Origin: DASVLX01 sp036384655
Lineage (GTDB): Bacteria; Actinomycetota; Actinomycetes; Mycobacteriales; Pseudonocardiaceae
Assembly: GCA_036384655.1 (NCBI GenBank)
Contig: DASVLX010000245.1
Span: forward strand, 10,308 to 74,307
DNA length: 64,000 bases
Direction of reading: 5' to 3'
The translations under genes and the position numbers were made by a program. Positions 52,754 through 61,130 of this stretch are shown here, one piece after another. The first letter of the stretch is position 1. Each line of letters begins with the position of its first letter. The notes below the pieces were generated by a model. It saw only the letters and a list, made by a program, of their open reading frames with translations. It did not search any database and was not told the origin of the DNA.

Positions 52754-53938
52754 CTAGTTCTTGGGCACCCGGACGATCAGCGCGTCGCCCTGGCCACCGC
52801 CGCCGCACAGGCCCGCCGCGCCGATCCCGCCGCCGCGCCGCCTCAGTTCCAGCGCCAGGCTGAGCACCAGCCGGGCACCGGACATGCCGAGCGGGTGGCC
52901 CAGCGCGATGGCGCCGCCGTTGACGTTCACGATCTCCGGGTCCAGTCCCAGCTTCTCGGTCGACACCACGCCGACCGCCGCGAACGCCTCGTTGATCTCG
53001 ACCACGTCCAGGTCGCTGACCTCGATGCCCTCCTTGGCGCTCGCGGCCTTGATGGCGTTCGCCGGTTGCTCGTGCAGGCTGGCGTCCGGCCCGGCGACAA
53101 CGCCGTGCGCGCCGATCTCCGCGATCCAGCTCAGGCCCAGTTCCTCCGCCTTCTCCTTGCTCATCACCACGACGGCCGCCGCGCCGTCCGAGATGGGCGA
53201 GGACGAACCGGCGGTGATGGTGCCGTCGGAGGAGAACGCCGGACGCAGCTTGCCGAGAATCTCCGGGGTGGTGTCGCCACGCACGCCCTCATCGGTCCGC
53301 AGCACCACCGGGTCGCCCTTGCGCTGCGGAACGGTGAGCTCGACGATCTCCTCGGCGAAGACGCCGTTCGTCTCGGCCTTCGCGGCCCGCTGGTGTGACC
53401 GGGCCGAGAACACGTCCTGCGCCTCCCGGGTGACGCCGTACCGGGAGTTGTACTTCTCGGTGGAGGCGCCCATCGCCATCTGGTCGAACGTGCAGTACAG
53501 GCCGTCGTAGGCCATGTGGTCGACCAGCGCGGTGTCGCCGTACTTGAAGCCGGACCGCGACTTGGGCAGCAGGTGCGGGGCCTGGGTCATGGACTCCTGC
53601 CCGCCGGCGACGATGATCTCGAACTCGCCGGCCCGGATGAGCTGGTCGGCGAGGGCGATGGCGTCCAGTCCGGACAGGCACACCTTGTTGATGGTCAGCG
53701 CCGGTACGTCCATGGGGATGCCGGCGTTGACGGCCGCCTGCCGGGCCGGGATCTGCCCGGCTCCGGCGGTGAGCACCTGGCCCATGATCACGTACTGCAC
53801 CTGCTCGGGGCGCACGCCGGCGCGCTCCAGCGCCGCCTTGATCGCGAAACCACCCAGTTGGGTACCGGAAAAGTTCTTGAGGTTACCGAGCAGGCGTCCC
53901 ATCGGGGTACGCGCCCCGGCGACGATCACCGAAGACAT
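52754..53938 (-). CDS. Acetyl-CoA C-acetyltransferase (thiolase)
   Basis: A 394-residue biosynthetic-type thiolase. The nucleophile is Cys87 in TINKVCLSG, and the active-site blocks NEAFAAV, GHPLGMSGAR and CGGGGQGDA are all kept. It joins two acetyl-CoA to acetoacetyl-CoA or runs the reverse step. GCCTCCTTG read in reverse gives an AGGAGG ribosome site before the ATG at 53938. The gene is divergent from the epimerase and in line with meaB, so it feeds the C4 route that leads to crotonyl-CoA. It corresponds to fadA4 (Rv1323) from memory. Confidence 0.95.
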   Translation of the reverse strand: MSSVIVAGARTPMGRLLGNLKNFSGTQLGGFAIKAALERAGVRPEQVQYVIMGQVLTAGAGQIPARQAAVNAGIPMDVPALTINKVCLSGLDAIALADQLIRAGEFEIIVAGGQESMTQAPHLLPKSRSGFKYGDTALVDHMAYDGLYCTFDQMAMGASTEKYNSRYGVTREAQDVFSARSHQRAAKAETNGVFAEEIVELTVPQRKGDPVVLRTDEGVRGDTTPEILGKLRPAFSSDGTITAGSSSPISDGAAAVVVMSKEKAEELGLSWIAEIGAHGVVAGPDASLHEQPANAIKAASAKEGIEVSDLDVVEINEAFAAVGVVSTEKLGLDPEIVNVNGGAIALGHPLGMSGARLVLSLALELRRRGGGIGAAGLCGGGGQGDALIVRVPKN

Positions 53939-54002
53939 CAGGGCCTCCTTGCGGGGAAGTCACGGTTGAAACGGACGATACTAAGCGGTAACCGTAGGAC
54001 GT

Positions 54003-54016
54003 TGTGAGTCCTCACA
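54003..54016. promoter_or_regulatory. Palindrome in the thiolase/epimerase divergent region
   Basis: TGTGAGTCCTCACA has perfect 5-bp arms TGTGA/TCACA around 4 bp. The arms are those of CRP sites, but the spacing (N4) is not, so another regulator, perhaps the nearby TetR, is possible. Confidence 0.4.
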
Positions 54017-54054
54017 CAGCCAGTGCCAGCACAACTGGCCTACGCTGCGGAAAC

Positions 54055-54501
54055 ATGAACGACGTGTTGTCGCCCTACATCACCGCCATCGACCACGTTG
54101 GCATCGCCGTGCCCGACCTGGACGAGGCCATCGCGTTCTACGCGGACAAGTATGGCCTGGTCACCACGCATGTGGAGGTCAACGAGGAGCAGGGCGTCCA
54201 CGAGGCGATGGTGCACGCCCAGGGGGACAAGGGTGACGGCACCGCGATCCAGTTGCTCGCGCCGCTGCGTCCCGACTCGACCATCGGGAAGTTCATCGAC
54301 AAGAAGGGCCCGGGCATCCAGCAGCTCGCCCTCCGGGTCAGCGACATCGAGGCCGCGTCGGCCGCGCTGCGTGCGAAGGGCCTTCGGCTTTTGTACGAGA
54401 CGGCCAAGCGCGGCACGGCGAACAGCAAGGTGAACTTCATCCACCCGAAGGACGCCGGCGGAGTCCTGGTCGAACTGGTGGAACCGGCGCCCGAGCACTG
54501 A
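54055..54501 (+). CDS. mce: Methylmalonyl-CoA epimerase
   Basis: Converts (S)- to (R)-methylmalonyl-CoA in propionate metabolism. The 148-residue glyoxalase-fold protein has two beta-alpha-beta-beta-beta modules: ITAIDHVGIAVPDLDEAIAF with the first metal His, the middle IQLLAPL, GIQQLALRVSDIE with a changed His position, and VLVELVE with the Glu ligand. ATG 54055 starts the fold. Its 3' end overlaps the convergent TetR gene by 65 bp. Confidence 0.92.
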   Translation: MNDVLSPYITAIDHVGIAVPDLDEAIAFYADKYGLVTTHVEVNEEQGVHEAMVHAQGDKGDGTAIQLLAPLRPDSTIGKFIDKKGPGIQQLALRVSDIEAASAALRAKGLRLLYETAKRGTANSKVNFIHPKDAGGVLVELVEPAPEH

Positions 54502-55159
54502 ACCGCGCCACCGCGCTCGACACCCGGCCGGGCTCCAGCGGGACGCCCCGCCCGGCTTCGAGCGCCCGCGCCACGAAGTCAACCTCACGGTCCAACGTTC
54601 GCGCGGCACGCTCGCGGTCGTCCCGGTTGTCATGCCGGGCGACCGAATGGCGGTAGCTGACCGCCGACGCGAGAAGCTCGGCGGCGGTGTCGATCTGTCT
54701 GTCGATCTGCCTGTCGGTCAGCCTGTCGGTCGCCGCCTGGCTGCCGCGCGCCGCGACGATCACCGAACGGATCTGCCACACCAGCCCGCGGTACCGGTCC
54801 CGAAGCGCGTCCCGCACCACGTGGTGGGTGTCCGCCTCCCGCCACAGCACGCGGGACAGCAGTGACGAGGCGTTGAACCGGGCGTCGAGCTGGCCGACCA
54901 GCCGCCGCAGGCTCTCCGCGACATCGCCGGGCACGACCACCCGGTCTCGTTCCACCGACTCGTCCGGCAACCGCTCGATCAGCGCCACGAGCAGGTCGGT
55001 CTTGCGCCGGAAGTAGTAGTGCACCAGTCCCTTGGGCACGCCGGCCCGCTCCGCGATCCGGGAGGTGGGCGTGGCGTCGAACCCGGACTCGGCGAACAGC
55101 TCCTGGGCGGCGAGCAGGATGCGCTCCCGCGCCGTGCCGTCCACCTTCGAGCCCGCCAC
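54437..55159 (-). CDS. TetR-family transcriptional regulator
   Basis: A 240-residue repressor: RERILLAAQELFAESGFDAT, SRIAERAGVPKGLVHYYFRR (recognition helix), and an all-helical ligand domain. The stretch DRLTDRQIDRQIDTA comes from 12-bp tandem repeats at about 54689-54733. The C-terminal 60 residues overlap the end of mce and may be dispensable. GTG at 55157-55159 has GGAGGTGA upstream. It is divergent from ccrA, whose 313-bp leader holds several palindromes, so control of ccrA is the best guess. Confidence 0.9.
   Translation of the reverse strand: MAGSKVDGTARERILLAAQELFAESGFDATPTSRIAERAGVPKGLVHYYFRRKTDLLVALIERLPDESVERDRVVVPGDVAESLRRLVGQLDARFNASSLLSRVLWREADTHHVVRDALRDRYRGLVWQIRSVIVAARGSQAATDRLTDRQIDRQIDTAAELLASAVSYRHSVARHDNRDDRERAARTLDREVDFVARALEAGRGVPLEPGRVSSAVARFSARAPVPPVRPGLRRRPSGG
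54689..54733 (-). repeat. In-frame 12-bp tandem repeat in the TetR gene
   Basis: Units near TGTCGATCTGTC repeat about four times with drift; on the minus strand they encode Asp-Arg-Gln-Ile type units in the ligand domain. Confidence 0.75.
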
Positions 55160-55472
55160 GCGATCTCACCTCCACCGTCCCAGCGTTGCCAACCGTCACA
55201 ACCGTAGCCAGTCGGGAGCCCCTCCCGATGCGGGCCGGAGATGCCACGAAACGTCTGTATGATGCAGTTTGATTGGCCAGCCGGTCAAGAAAAGCGCACA
55301 CACGTGCGCCATTTTGCGCACAAGTGTGCGGAATTGTGTGCCCTACCTCACTACAGTGAAGCCGAGCACTGGTGCTGGATCGTTACCCACCGGTAACGTC
55401 GCTGGTCACAGCATGACCCGAGGACAACACTCAGTGACACCGCCCGTCGCAGGCAGCCGTTGGAGGCCGACC
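55160..55472. promoter_or_regulatory. TetR/ccrA divergent control region with three inverted repeats
   Basis: Two related palindromes sit side by side: GCGCACACACGTGCGC (55294-55309) and CGCACAAGTGTGCG (55317-55330), with a half site TTGTGTGC just after. A third, CGTTACC-CACC-GGTAACG, lies at 55381-55398. No gene fits this 313-bp stretch. Binding of the divergent TetR protein to the first two is inferred. Confidence 0.6.
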
Positions 55473-56804
55473 GTGCAAAAGATCCTGGACGCGATTCTCA
55501 ACGACGAACTGGACGCGATCGCCTCACTCCCCGTACCCACCAGCTACCGGGCGGTCACCGTCCACGCGGACGAGGCCGAGATGTTCGCCGGGATGCCGAG
55601 CCGGGACAAGGACCCACGCCGTTCCCTGCACGTGGACGAGGTGCCCACCCCGGAGCTCGCACCGGGCGAGGCTCTCGTGGCGGTGATGGCCAGCGCCATC
55701 AACTACAACACGGTGTGGAGCTCGATCTTCGAGCCGATGTCCACCTTCAACTTCCTCCAGCGTTACGGCCAGACCTCGCCGATGGCCAAGCGGCACGATC
55801 TGCCGTACCACATCGTCGGCTCGGACCTGGCGGGCGTGGTGCTTCGCACCGGCCCCGGCGTGCACGCCTGGAAGCCCGGTGACGAGGTCGTCGCGCACTG
55901 CCTGTCCGTCGAGCTGGAGTCCCCGGAGGGACACAACGACACGATGCTCGATCCGGAGCAGCGCATCTGGGGCTTCGAGACGAACTTCGGTGGCCTGGCG
56001 GAGGTCGCGCTGGTCAAGTCGAACCAGCTGATGCCCAAGCCGGCGCACCTGACCTGGGAGGAGGCCGCGTCCCCTGGCCTGGTGAACTCGACCGCCTACC
56101 GCCAGCTGGTGTCCCGCAACGGCGCGGACATGAAGCAGGGCGACGTGGTGCTGATCTGGGGCGCGTCCGGCGGTCTCGGCTCCTACGCCACCCAGTTCGC
56201 CATCAACGGCGGTGCGATTCCGGTGTGCGTGGTGTCCAGCCCGGAGAAGGCCGAGCTGTGCCGCAAGCTGGGCGCCGAACTGATCATCGACCGGCGTGCC
56301 GAGGGCTACAAGTTCTGGAAGGACGAGAACACCCAGAACCCCAAGGAATGGAAGCGGTTCGGCGCGAAAATCCGCGAACTCACCGGCGGTGACGATCCCG
56401 ACATCGTGTTCGAGCATCCCGGCCGGGAGACCTTCGGTGCCAGCGTCTACGTGGCACGTAAGGGCGGGACGATCGTAACCTGCGCGTCGACCAGCGGTTA
56501 CATTCACTCGTACGACAACCGCTATCTGTGGATGAACCTCAAGAGGATCATCGGTTCGCACTTCGCCAACTACCGGGAGGCGTGGGAGGCGAACCGCCTC
56601 ATCGCCAAGGGCCGCGTGCACCCCACGCTGTCCAAGGTGTACCCGCTGGAGCAGACCGGGCAGGCCGCGTACGAAGTGCACCTGAACAGGCACCAAGGTA
56701 AGGTCGGCGTACTGTGCTTGGCTCCCGAGGAGGGCTTGGGCGTACGTAACCACGAACTGCGTGCCAAGCATCTGTCTGACATCAATCGTTTCCGGGATGC
56801 CTGA
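55473..56804 (+). CDS. ccrA: Crotonyl-CoA carboxylase/reductase
   Basis: Ccr reductively carboxylates crotonyl-CoA to ethylmalonyl-CoA with NADPH and CO2, the key step of the ethylmalonyl-CoA pathway and a source of polyketide extenders. The 443-residue medium-chain reductase keeps the four CO2-pocket residues known from the Kitasatospora enzyme: Asn79 (AINYNTVW), Phe168-Glu169 (WGFETNFGG) and His363 (GSHFANYR). The NADPH site is IWGASGGLGSYATQFA. GTG 55473 has GGAGG 6 bp upstream and matches the family start; a longer frame from 55269 is rejected because it covers the operator region. Confidence 0.96.
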   Translation: MQKILDAILNDELDAIASLPVPTSYRAVTVHADEAEMFAGMPSRDKDPRRSLHVDEVPTPELAPGEALVAVMASAINYNTVWSSIFEPMSTFNFLQRYGQTSPMAKRHDLPYHIVGSDLAGVVLRTGPGVHAWKPGDEVVAHCLSVELESPEGHNDTMLDPEQRIWGFETNFGGLAEVALVKSNQLMPKPAHLTWEEAASPGLVNSTAYRQLVSRNGADMKQGDVVLIWGASGGLGSYATQFAINGGAIPVCVVSSPEKAELCRKLGAELIIDRRAEGYKFWKDENTQNPKEWKRFGAKIRELTGGDDPDIVFEHPGRETFGASVYVARKGGTIVTCASTSGYIHSYDNRYLWMNLKRIIGSHFANYREAWEANRLIAKGRVHPTLSKVYPLEQTGQAAYEVHLNRHQGKVGVLCLAPEEGLGVRNHELRAKHLSDINRFRDA

Positions 56805-56924
56805 TCGCAGTTCATTACCCTCCGCGATGGCCAGTTGATCACCGTTTGATCGGCTGGTCATCGCCACGATCGAGAACGGTGTACTGCCGCTCGACCGGGT
56901 GAGGAAAGGCGGTACCGTACGGCC

Positions 56925-58205
56925 ATGGTGCTTGGCAGCGAGCGTGAAGTTGTGCCATTGGGCGCGGGCTTCGACATCGTGAAGCGCGGCGGATACAACC
57001 GCGCCCAGGTCGAGGAGCACCTGCAACGGCTGGACAGCGAGCTGCGGCTGATGGCCGCCGATCGCGACGGAGCCGTGTCGCAGGCCGCTGACCTGGCACG
57101 GCAATTGGAGCGTGGCCGCGCCGAAATCGAAGACCTGCGTGGTCAGGTGGACCGGCTGTCGAAGCCGCCGGCCACACTGGAAGGTCTCTCCGAGCGGCTG
57201 CAGCGCATGCTGCGGCTGACCCAGGACGAGGCGAACGAGATCCGCGCCCGTGCCGAGGCCGACGCCAGCCACATCCGTGGCCGCGCCGAGGCCGAGGGGG
57301 CGGCCATCCGCAACCGGTACGAGAAACTGATCACCGAACTCGACGGCCGGCGCACCGAGATGGAGGCCGAGCACCGCGCCTACATGGAAAAGGCGCGTGC
57401 CGACATCGAGGCCGAGAGCCAGACGGCGGACGCCGAGCGTAAGGACCTCGACAAGCAGGCCGAGGCGCGTCGTCAGCAGATCGAGGACGACTTCGAGATC
57501 GCGATGTCGGCCAAGCGTGCCGAGGCGCTGCGGGTGGTGGCCGAGCACGAGGCGACCAGCAAGGCCGAGGCGGAGAAGCGGTTGAAGGAGGCCACCGAGG
57601 AGGCCAGCCGGATCCGCACGCAGATCACCGACGAGCGGCAGACCAGCAAGGCCGAGGCCGAGCGCCGGCTGCGGGAGGCCACCGAGGAGGCCGCCCGGGT
57701 CCGCGGGATCGTCGCCGAGGAACGCAAGACCAGCAAGGCCGAGGCGGAAACCCGGCTGCGGGAGGCCACCGAGGAAGCCAACCGTCGGCGCCACGAGGCG
57801 ATCACCGAGGCCCAGGCCCGGTTGCAGGACGCCATCGAGGAGTCGACCCGGCGAGTTCGGGAGGCCACCGAGGACGCCGAGCGTCGCACCACCCACGCCA
57901 CCAGCCGGGTGGAGGCGCTGCGTTCGCTGCGAACCCAGATCGCGGACCAGTTGCGCGAGGCCCACGAGCTGATCGTGAAGGCGGCCCCGGCACTCGACCC
58001 GCTGCCCGAGGAGAAGCTGTCCGGCGGCGAGTCCGACAACGGCAACAGTGGCGAGCCCGGGTCCGGCAAGCAGGACACCGACCCCACGGCCAAGGTCGAG
58101 CCGGTCAGCAACGGCAGTGGCACCGGCAACGGTGACAAGCCGGCCACCCGCGACTGGCCCACCGAGAGCATGCGCACCTCGGCGGCCCGGACGATCGGCC
58201 GATAA
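56925..58205 (+). CDS. DivIVA/FilP-like coiled-coil protein
   Basis: A 426-residue protein. The N-terminus FDIVKRGGYNRAQVEEHLQR is a DivIVA-type domain. Residues about 30-360 are one long coiled coil rich in Ala, Glu and Arg, with three near-identical 29-residue units starting TSKAEAEKRLKEATEEA. The last 65 residues are disordered (Gly/Asn/Asp). In Streptomyces, such proteins (FilP, Scy, 'cellulose-binding protein') build filaments and polarity assemblies. ATG 56925 is used, though no strong ribosome site is seen. It lies 120 bp after ccrA, a neighbourhood I recall from other actinomycetes. Confidence 0.88.
   Translation: MVLGSEREVVPLGAGFDIVKRGGYNRAQVEEHLQRLDSELRLMAADRDGAVSQAADLARQLERGRAEIEDLRGQVDRLSKPPATLEGLSERLQRMLRLTQDEANEIRARAEADASHIRGRAEAEGAAIRNRYEKLITELDGRRTEMEAEHRAYMEKARADIEAESQTADAERKDLDKQAEARRQQIEDDFEIAMSAKRAEALRVVAEHEATSKAEAEKRLKEATEEASRIRTQITDERQTSKAEAERRLREATEEAARVRGIVAEERKTSKAEAETRLREATEEANRRRHEAITEAQARLQDAIEESTRRVREATEDAERRTTHATSRVEALRSLRTQIADQLREAHELIVKAAPALDPLPEEKLSGGESDNGNSGEPGSGKQDTDPTAKVEPVSNGSGTGNGDKPATRDWPTESMRTSAARTIGR
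57555..57815 (+). repeat. Three 87-bp tandem repeats in the coiled-coil gene
   Basis: Units start at 57555, 57642 and 57729, each encoding a 29-residue segment that begins TSKAEAE and contains RLREATEEA. The period does not equal a whole number of heptads (29 = 4 x 7 + 1), so it may set hendecad-like spacing. Confidence 0.85.
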
Positions 58206-58213
58206 CTCAACAC

Positions 58214-58549
58214 TCATCTTCCAGCGACACCGCCGCGGCCAGTTCCGCGGCGGTGTCGTGCTTCCCAGCAGGCACTGTGCCAGTGCCGGCGGTCGGCGAC
58301 CGAACCCTGCTCGTCGGCCGGCCAGACCACCACATGCGGGGTGCCCGGCCGGATCTCGTGGTCGCATCCGGGACAGCGGTACATCTTCGTGGCCGACGCG
58401 CCCGGCACCTGTCTGACCAACCAGTCACCGATGTGATCGGACTCGATGCGCGTCACTCCCCCACCGAGTGGTCGATCGATCCCGGAGTGATCTTGAGCCC
58501 TGTCCTGGGCTGGGCCGCGCGGCTGGCGCGGTCGGTTGCGACGCGGCAC
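58214..58549 (-). CDS. Small Cys/His zinc-finger-like protein
   Basis: A 111-residue basic protein of a conserved actinobacterial group often labelled 'ATP/GTP-binding protein' without support. Likely zinc ligands are in MYRCPGCDHEIRPGTPHVVV and RHWHSACWEARH (two CxxC-like Cys, then His and Cys). GTG at 58547-58549 is the start. Its 3' end holds a perfect hairpin that also ends the convergent coiled-coil gene. Divergent from the fmdB-type gene, 45 bp apart. Function unknown. Confidence 0.8.
   Translation of the reverse strand: MPRRNRPRQPRGPAQDRAQDHSGIDRPLGGGVTRIESDHIGDWLVRQVPGASATKMYRCPGCDHEIRPGTPHVVVWPADEQGSVADRRHWHSACWEARHRRGTGRGGVAGR
58226..58257. terminator. Hairpin between the coiled-coil gene and the zinc-finger gene
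   Basis: GACACCGCCGCGG (58226-58238) pairs perfectly with 58245-58257 around a 6-nt loop. It follows the coiled-coil stop by 20 bp and lies inside the 3' end of the convergent gene. Confidence 0.75.
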
Positions 58550-58594
58550 ACGCCGAGGTTATCCGTGGTAATCCGTGGTGCGACAATCACCGTC

Positions 58595-58822
58595 ATGCCG
58601 ACTTACGCCTATCGCTGCCGGGTGTGCTCCGACACCTTCGAGATGAACCGTCCGATGTGCGAGTCCGACGCGCCGACCCCCTGCCCGGAGGGCCACGACG
58701 ACACCTTCAAGCTGATGACAGCGGCCGCCGTGACGGGCGTCGCCGGTGCGTCCAGCCAGTCGGCCGGCGGCGGTTGCTGCGGTGGTGGCGGTGGTTGCGG
58801 CTGCGGCTGCGGCGGCCACTGA
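58595..58822 (+). CDS. FmdB-family zinc ribbon protein
   Basis: A 75-residue protein starting MPTYAYRCRVCSDTFEM, the FmdB/CxxC_CxxC_SSSS signature, with a second ligand Cys in TPCPEGHDD. The C-terminus is a Gly/Cys run (CCGGGGGCGCGCGGH), which could bind further metal. ATG 58595 starts the ribbon directly. Two TCCGTGG direct repeats lie just upstream (58562-58578). Regulatory roles are proposed for this family, but nothing specific can be said. Confidence 0.9.
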   Translation: MPTYAYRCRVCSDTFEMNRPMCESDAPTPCPEGHDDTFKLMTAAAVTGVAGASSQSAGGGCCGGGGGCGCGCGGH

Positions 58823-58891
58823 CCGACAACGGCATCCCGCCCACCGGGCCTGGAACCCAATAGGCGGGAAACCTGTGGCGCAACGCAAGGA

Positions 58892-59403
58892 TCAGTGGGG
58901 CGCGTACGACTTGCGGTAGTTGCCGTAATACCCGTCATCGATGATCACGTAGTGCCCTCAGGCAGGACGTTGTTCTTGGTGTTGTAGTAGACGCGGTAGT
59001 AGTTGTTCACAGCGTGCTGAACACACCACACACCATGCCCACTGTCACCCTTCTGAATCTGGCTCGGTGGGGTGGCCGCGCTGGCGGCGGGCGCGAGCAG
59101 GGTGCCCTCGCCCAGCGCGACCATCCGCAGAAAGATGGCGCGGGCGAGGCTTCGTTGTTGCTCGTCCAAGCCCGCGTACACGGTCTCGGCGGTGCCGGCG
59201 AGGGCATGTTGGATGCCGCCGACGGCCTGGTAGCCGGCCAGAGTCAAGGTGTTGCCCCGGCGATGCCGCCAGGTTTCCCGCAGGGCGTGCGCCAATTCCC
59301 GATATGACGGGGTTCCCGCCTTCTGTCGTAGCTTTCGCAGATCCGCCGCGAAATGAAACAAAGCATCGTGTTCGGCCTCGATCGGCCGTTCCGGACGTGG
59401 CAT
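58892..59403 (-). pseudogene. Chimeric pseudogene: nSTAND1-type regulator fragments fused to a secreted peptidoglycan-binding-like protein
   Basis: The frame from ATG 59403 begins RPERPIEAEHDALFHFAADL and RKLRQKAGTPSYRELA, the helix-turn-helix start of large XRE/nSTAND1 proteins. It then jumps to RRGNTLTLAGYQAVGGIQHA and TVYAGLDEQQRSLARAIFLR, a segment normally hundreds of residues further on. This runs into a signal-peptide-like end (LLAPAASAATP) and IQKGDSGHGVWCVQHAVNNY, typical of small secreted peptidoglycan-binding proteins. A one-base frameshift near 58958 then ends the frame at 58945; in the restored frame it continues YVIIDDGYYGNYRKSYAPH to a stop at 58892. At least two deletions and a frameshift have built it. 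Confidence 0.65.
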
Positions 59404-59508
59404 TGTCTGTCACACCCCCAGGAGGTCCTCTGGAATTATCCGGAGATTGTCGTCCGATGTCCACACGAGACATCGGACGACGCCCTCGCCGTCAAGAATC
59501 CGAAAGGC

Positions 59509-59955
59509 TCACGGAATCCTGAGGGCGTCCGGGTTGAGGCGTTCGAGCATGAGCGTCATGATCTCGCGGGCGGTGGCCCGCTGCGCCGGGTCGAGGCCGG
59601 CGAGCATGTCGTCGGTGACGCGGCCGATGATCTCGTCGGCGTGGGCCGCCTCCCGCTCGCCGTCCGGGGTCAGCCGCAGCCGCTTGACGCGCCGGTCCGT
59701 TGTCGACGGCGCCGCGCTGACCAGGCCGTTGCCGATCAGGCTGTTGACGGCCGTACCCATCGACTGCGGCGTCATCTTGGTGCGGCGGGCGATGTCGGCC
59801 ACGGTGAGGTCCGGGCTGAGACGAAGGATGATCAGCGCCAGGCCCTGCGCGCTGGACAGGCCGAGCCGGCGCACGCCGCGCTCCACATGCGCCGCGACCG
59901 CCTGCGCGAGCTGCCAGGCGAGGTAGGCGACCCGCTCGGTTGGGCTCTGTGTCAC
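59509..59955 (-). CDS. MarR-family transcriptional regulator
   Basis: A 148-residue winged-helix regulator: LSSAQGLALIILRLSPDLTV, ADIARRTKMTPQSMGTAVNS (recognition helix), LIGNGLVSAAPSTTDRRVKR (wing). GTG at 59953-59955 has GGAG 6 bp upstream; a TTG four codons earlier is possible. It is divergent from the amidohydrolase, with a perfect palindrome 17 bp from its start, so it most likely represses both genes and responds to an aromatic acid. Confidence 0.9.
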   Translation of the reverse strand: MTQSPTERVAYLAWQLAQAVAAHVERGVRRLGLSSAQGLALIILRLSPDLTVADIARRTKMTPQSMGTAVNSLIGNGLVSAAPSTTDRRVKRLRLTPDGEREAAHADEIIGRVTDDMLAGLDPAQRATAREIMTLMLERLNPDALRIP

Positions 59956-59971
59956 GTGCCACTCCAAAGCT

Positions 59972-59983
59972 AACTTGCAAGTT
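59972..59983. promoter_or_regulatory. MarR-type operator palindrome
   Basis: AACTTGCAAGTT is a perfect 12-bp palindrome in the 98-bp divergent region between the MarR gene and the amidohydrolase; size and position are typical for MarR operators. Confidence 0.65.
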
Positions 59984-60053
59984 TTCTTCTAATCATCCTA
60001 CGGTGGACCCATCGGGTCAGCCGACCCGACCAACGATCTCACGGAGGTCCGCC

Positions 60054-61103
60054 ATGACACTCCCAGCCACAACACCGGCCGCGACGCCGGCCGAGACGCC
60101 GCCGACCCAGTACAAGATCGCTCTCGAAGAGCACTACGAGATGCATATCGATGAGGCTGTGACACACCTCCTGGCGGAGAGTGAGGGCTTCGACCCGGAC
60201 TACCTCGCGGGTGTGACACGCCGGCTGCAGGACATCGACCTGCGCGTGGAGGAGATGGACCGCAACGGGATCAGCCTCATGATCATCTCGCCGTCGCCGC
60301 CCGGACCCGAGATGGCCACCGACGCCAACCAGGCGATGGATCTGGCCCGCAGGACGAACGACCATGCCGCGGGTCTGGTCGCCAGGCACCCGGACCGGCT
60401 GCGGGCGTTCGCCGCCGTTCCGCTGCAGGATCCGGACAAGGGCGCCGACGAACTCGAACGGGCCGTCGAGGATCTGGGCTTCGTCGGTGCCCTGATCAAC
60501 GGCTTCACCAACATCGGGGACGAGGACACCGCGCAGTACCTCGACGAACCGCGGGTGGAACCGTTCTGGGCGCGCGTCGAGGAACTTGGTGTCCCGGTCT
60601 ACCTGCACCCCCGGCCGCCGCTGCCCAGCATGCGGACCGCCTACCGGGGCTACCGGGGTCTGAACGGCTCGGCCTGGGGCTTCAATGTCGAGACCGGTAC
60701 CCACGCGCTGCGGCTGATGCTGTCCGGTCTGTTCGACCGCCATCCCGGCATCAACGTCATCATCGGGCACATGGGCGAGATGCTCCCGTTCCAGCTGCCC
60801 CGGGTGGACCGCCGGCTGCGGGAACTGCGCCCGGGCACCCACGGCAACCACCAGAAGCTGCCGACGGAATACCTGCGGGACAACTTCTACATCACCACCG
60901 CGGGCGTGTTCCAGACATCGACGCTGGTAAACGCGCTGATGGAGGTCGGCGTCGACCGCGTGTTGTTCTCGGTGGACACCCCGTGGGAGTCGGCGGACGA
61001 GTGCTGCGAGTGGTTCGACAACTGCCCGATCAACCCGAACGACCGCCGCAAGATCGCCCACGGCAACGCGGAGGGCCTGTTCAACCTCCCCGCGCCGAAG
61101 TAG
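60054..61103 (+). CDS. Amidohydrolase-2 family protein, hydroxybenzoate (resorcylate) decarboxylase-like
   Basis: A 349-residue TIM-barrel metal enzyme close to 2,3-dihydroxybenzoate and gamma-resorcylate decarboxylases. The start block YKIALEEHYEMHID carries the metal Glu of the family; further ligands are His in VPVYLHPRPPLP, His in INVIIGHMGEMLPF and Asp in VLFSVDTPWES. It would remove CO2 from a hydroxylated benzoate without oxygen. ATG 60054 has GGAGG 9 bp upstream. Control by the divergent MarR is likely. The exact substrate is unknown. Confidence 0.85.
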   Translation: MTLPATTPAATPAETPPTQYKIALEEHYEMHIDEAVTHLLAESEGFDPDYLAGVTRRLQDIDLRVEEMDRNGISLMIISPSPPGPEMATDANQAMDLARRTNDHAAGLVARHPDRLRAFAAVPLQDPDKGADELERAVEDLGFVGALINGFTNIGDEDTAQYLDEPRVEPFWARVEELGVPVYLHPRPPLPSMRTAYRGYRGLNGSAWGFNVETGTHALRLMLSGLFDRHPGINVIIGHMGEMLPFQLPRVDRRLRELRPGTHGNHQKLPTEYLRDNFYITTAGVFQTSTLVNALMEVGVDRVLFSVDTPWESADECCEWFDNCPINPNDRRKIAHGNAEGLFNLPAPK

Positions 61104-61130
61104 CTACCGGAACGGATACGAAGTAACCGC

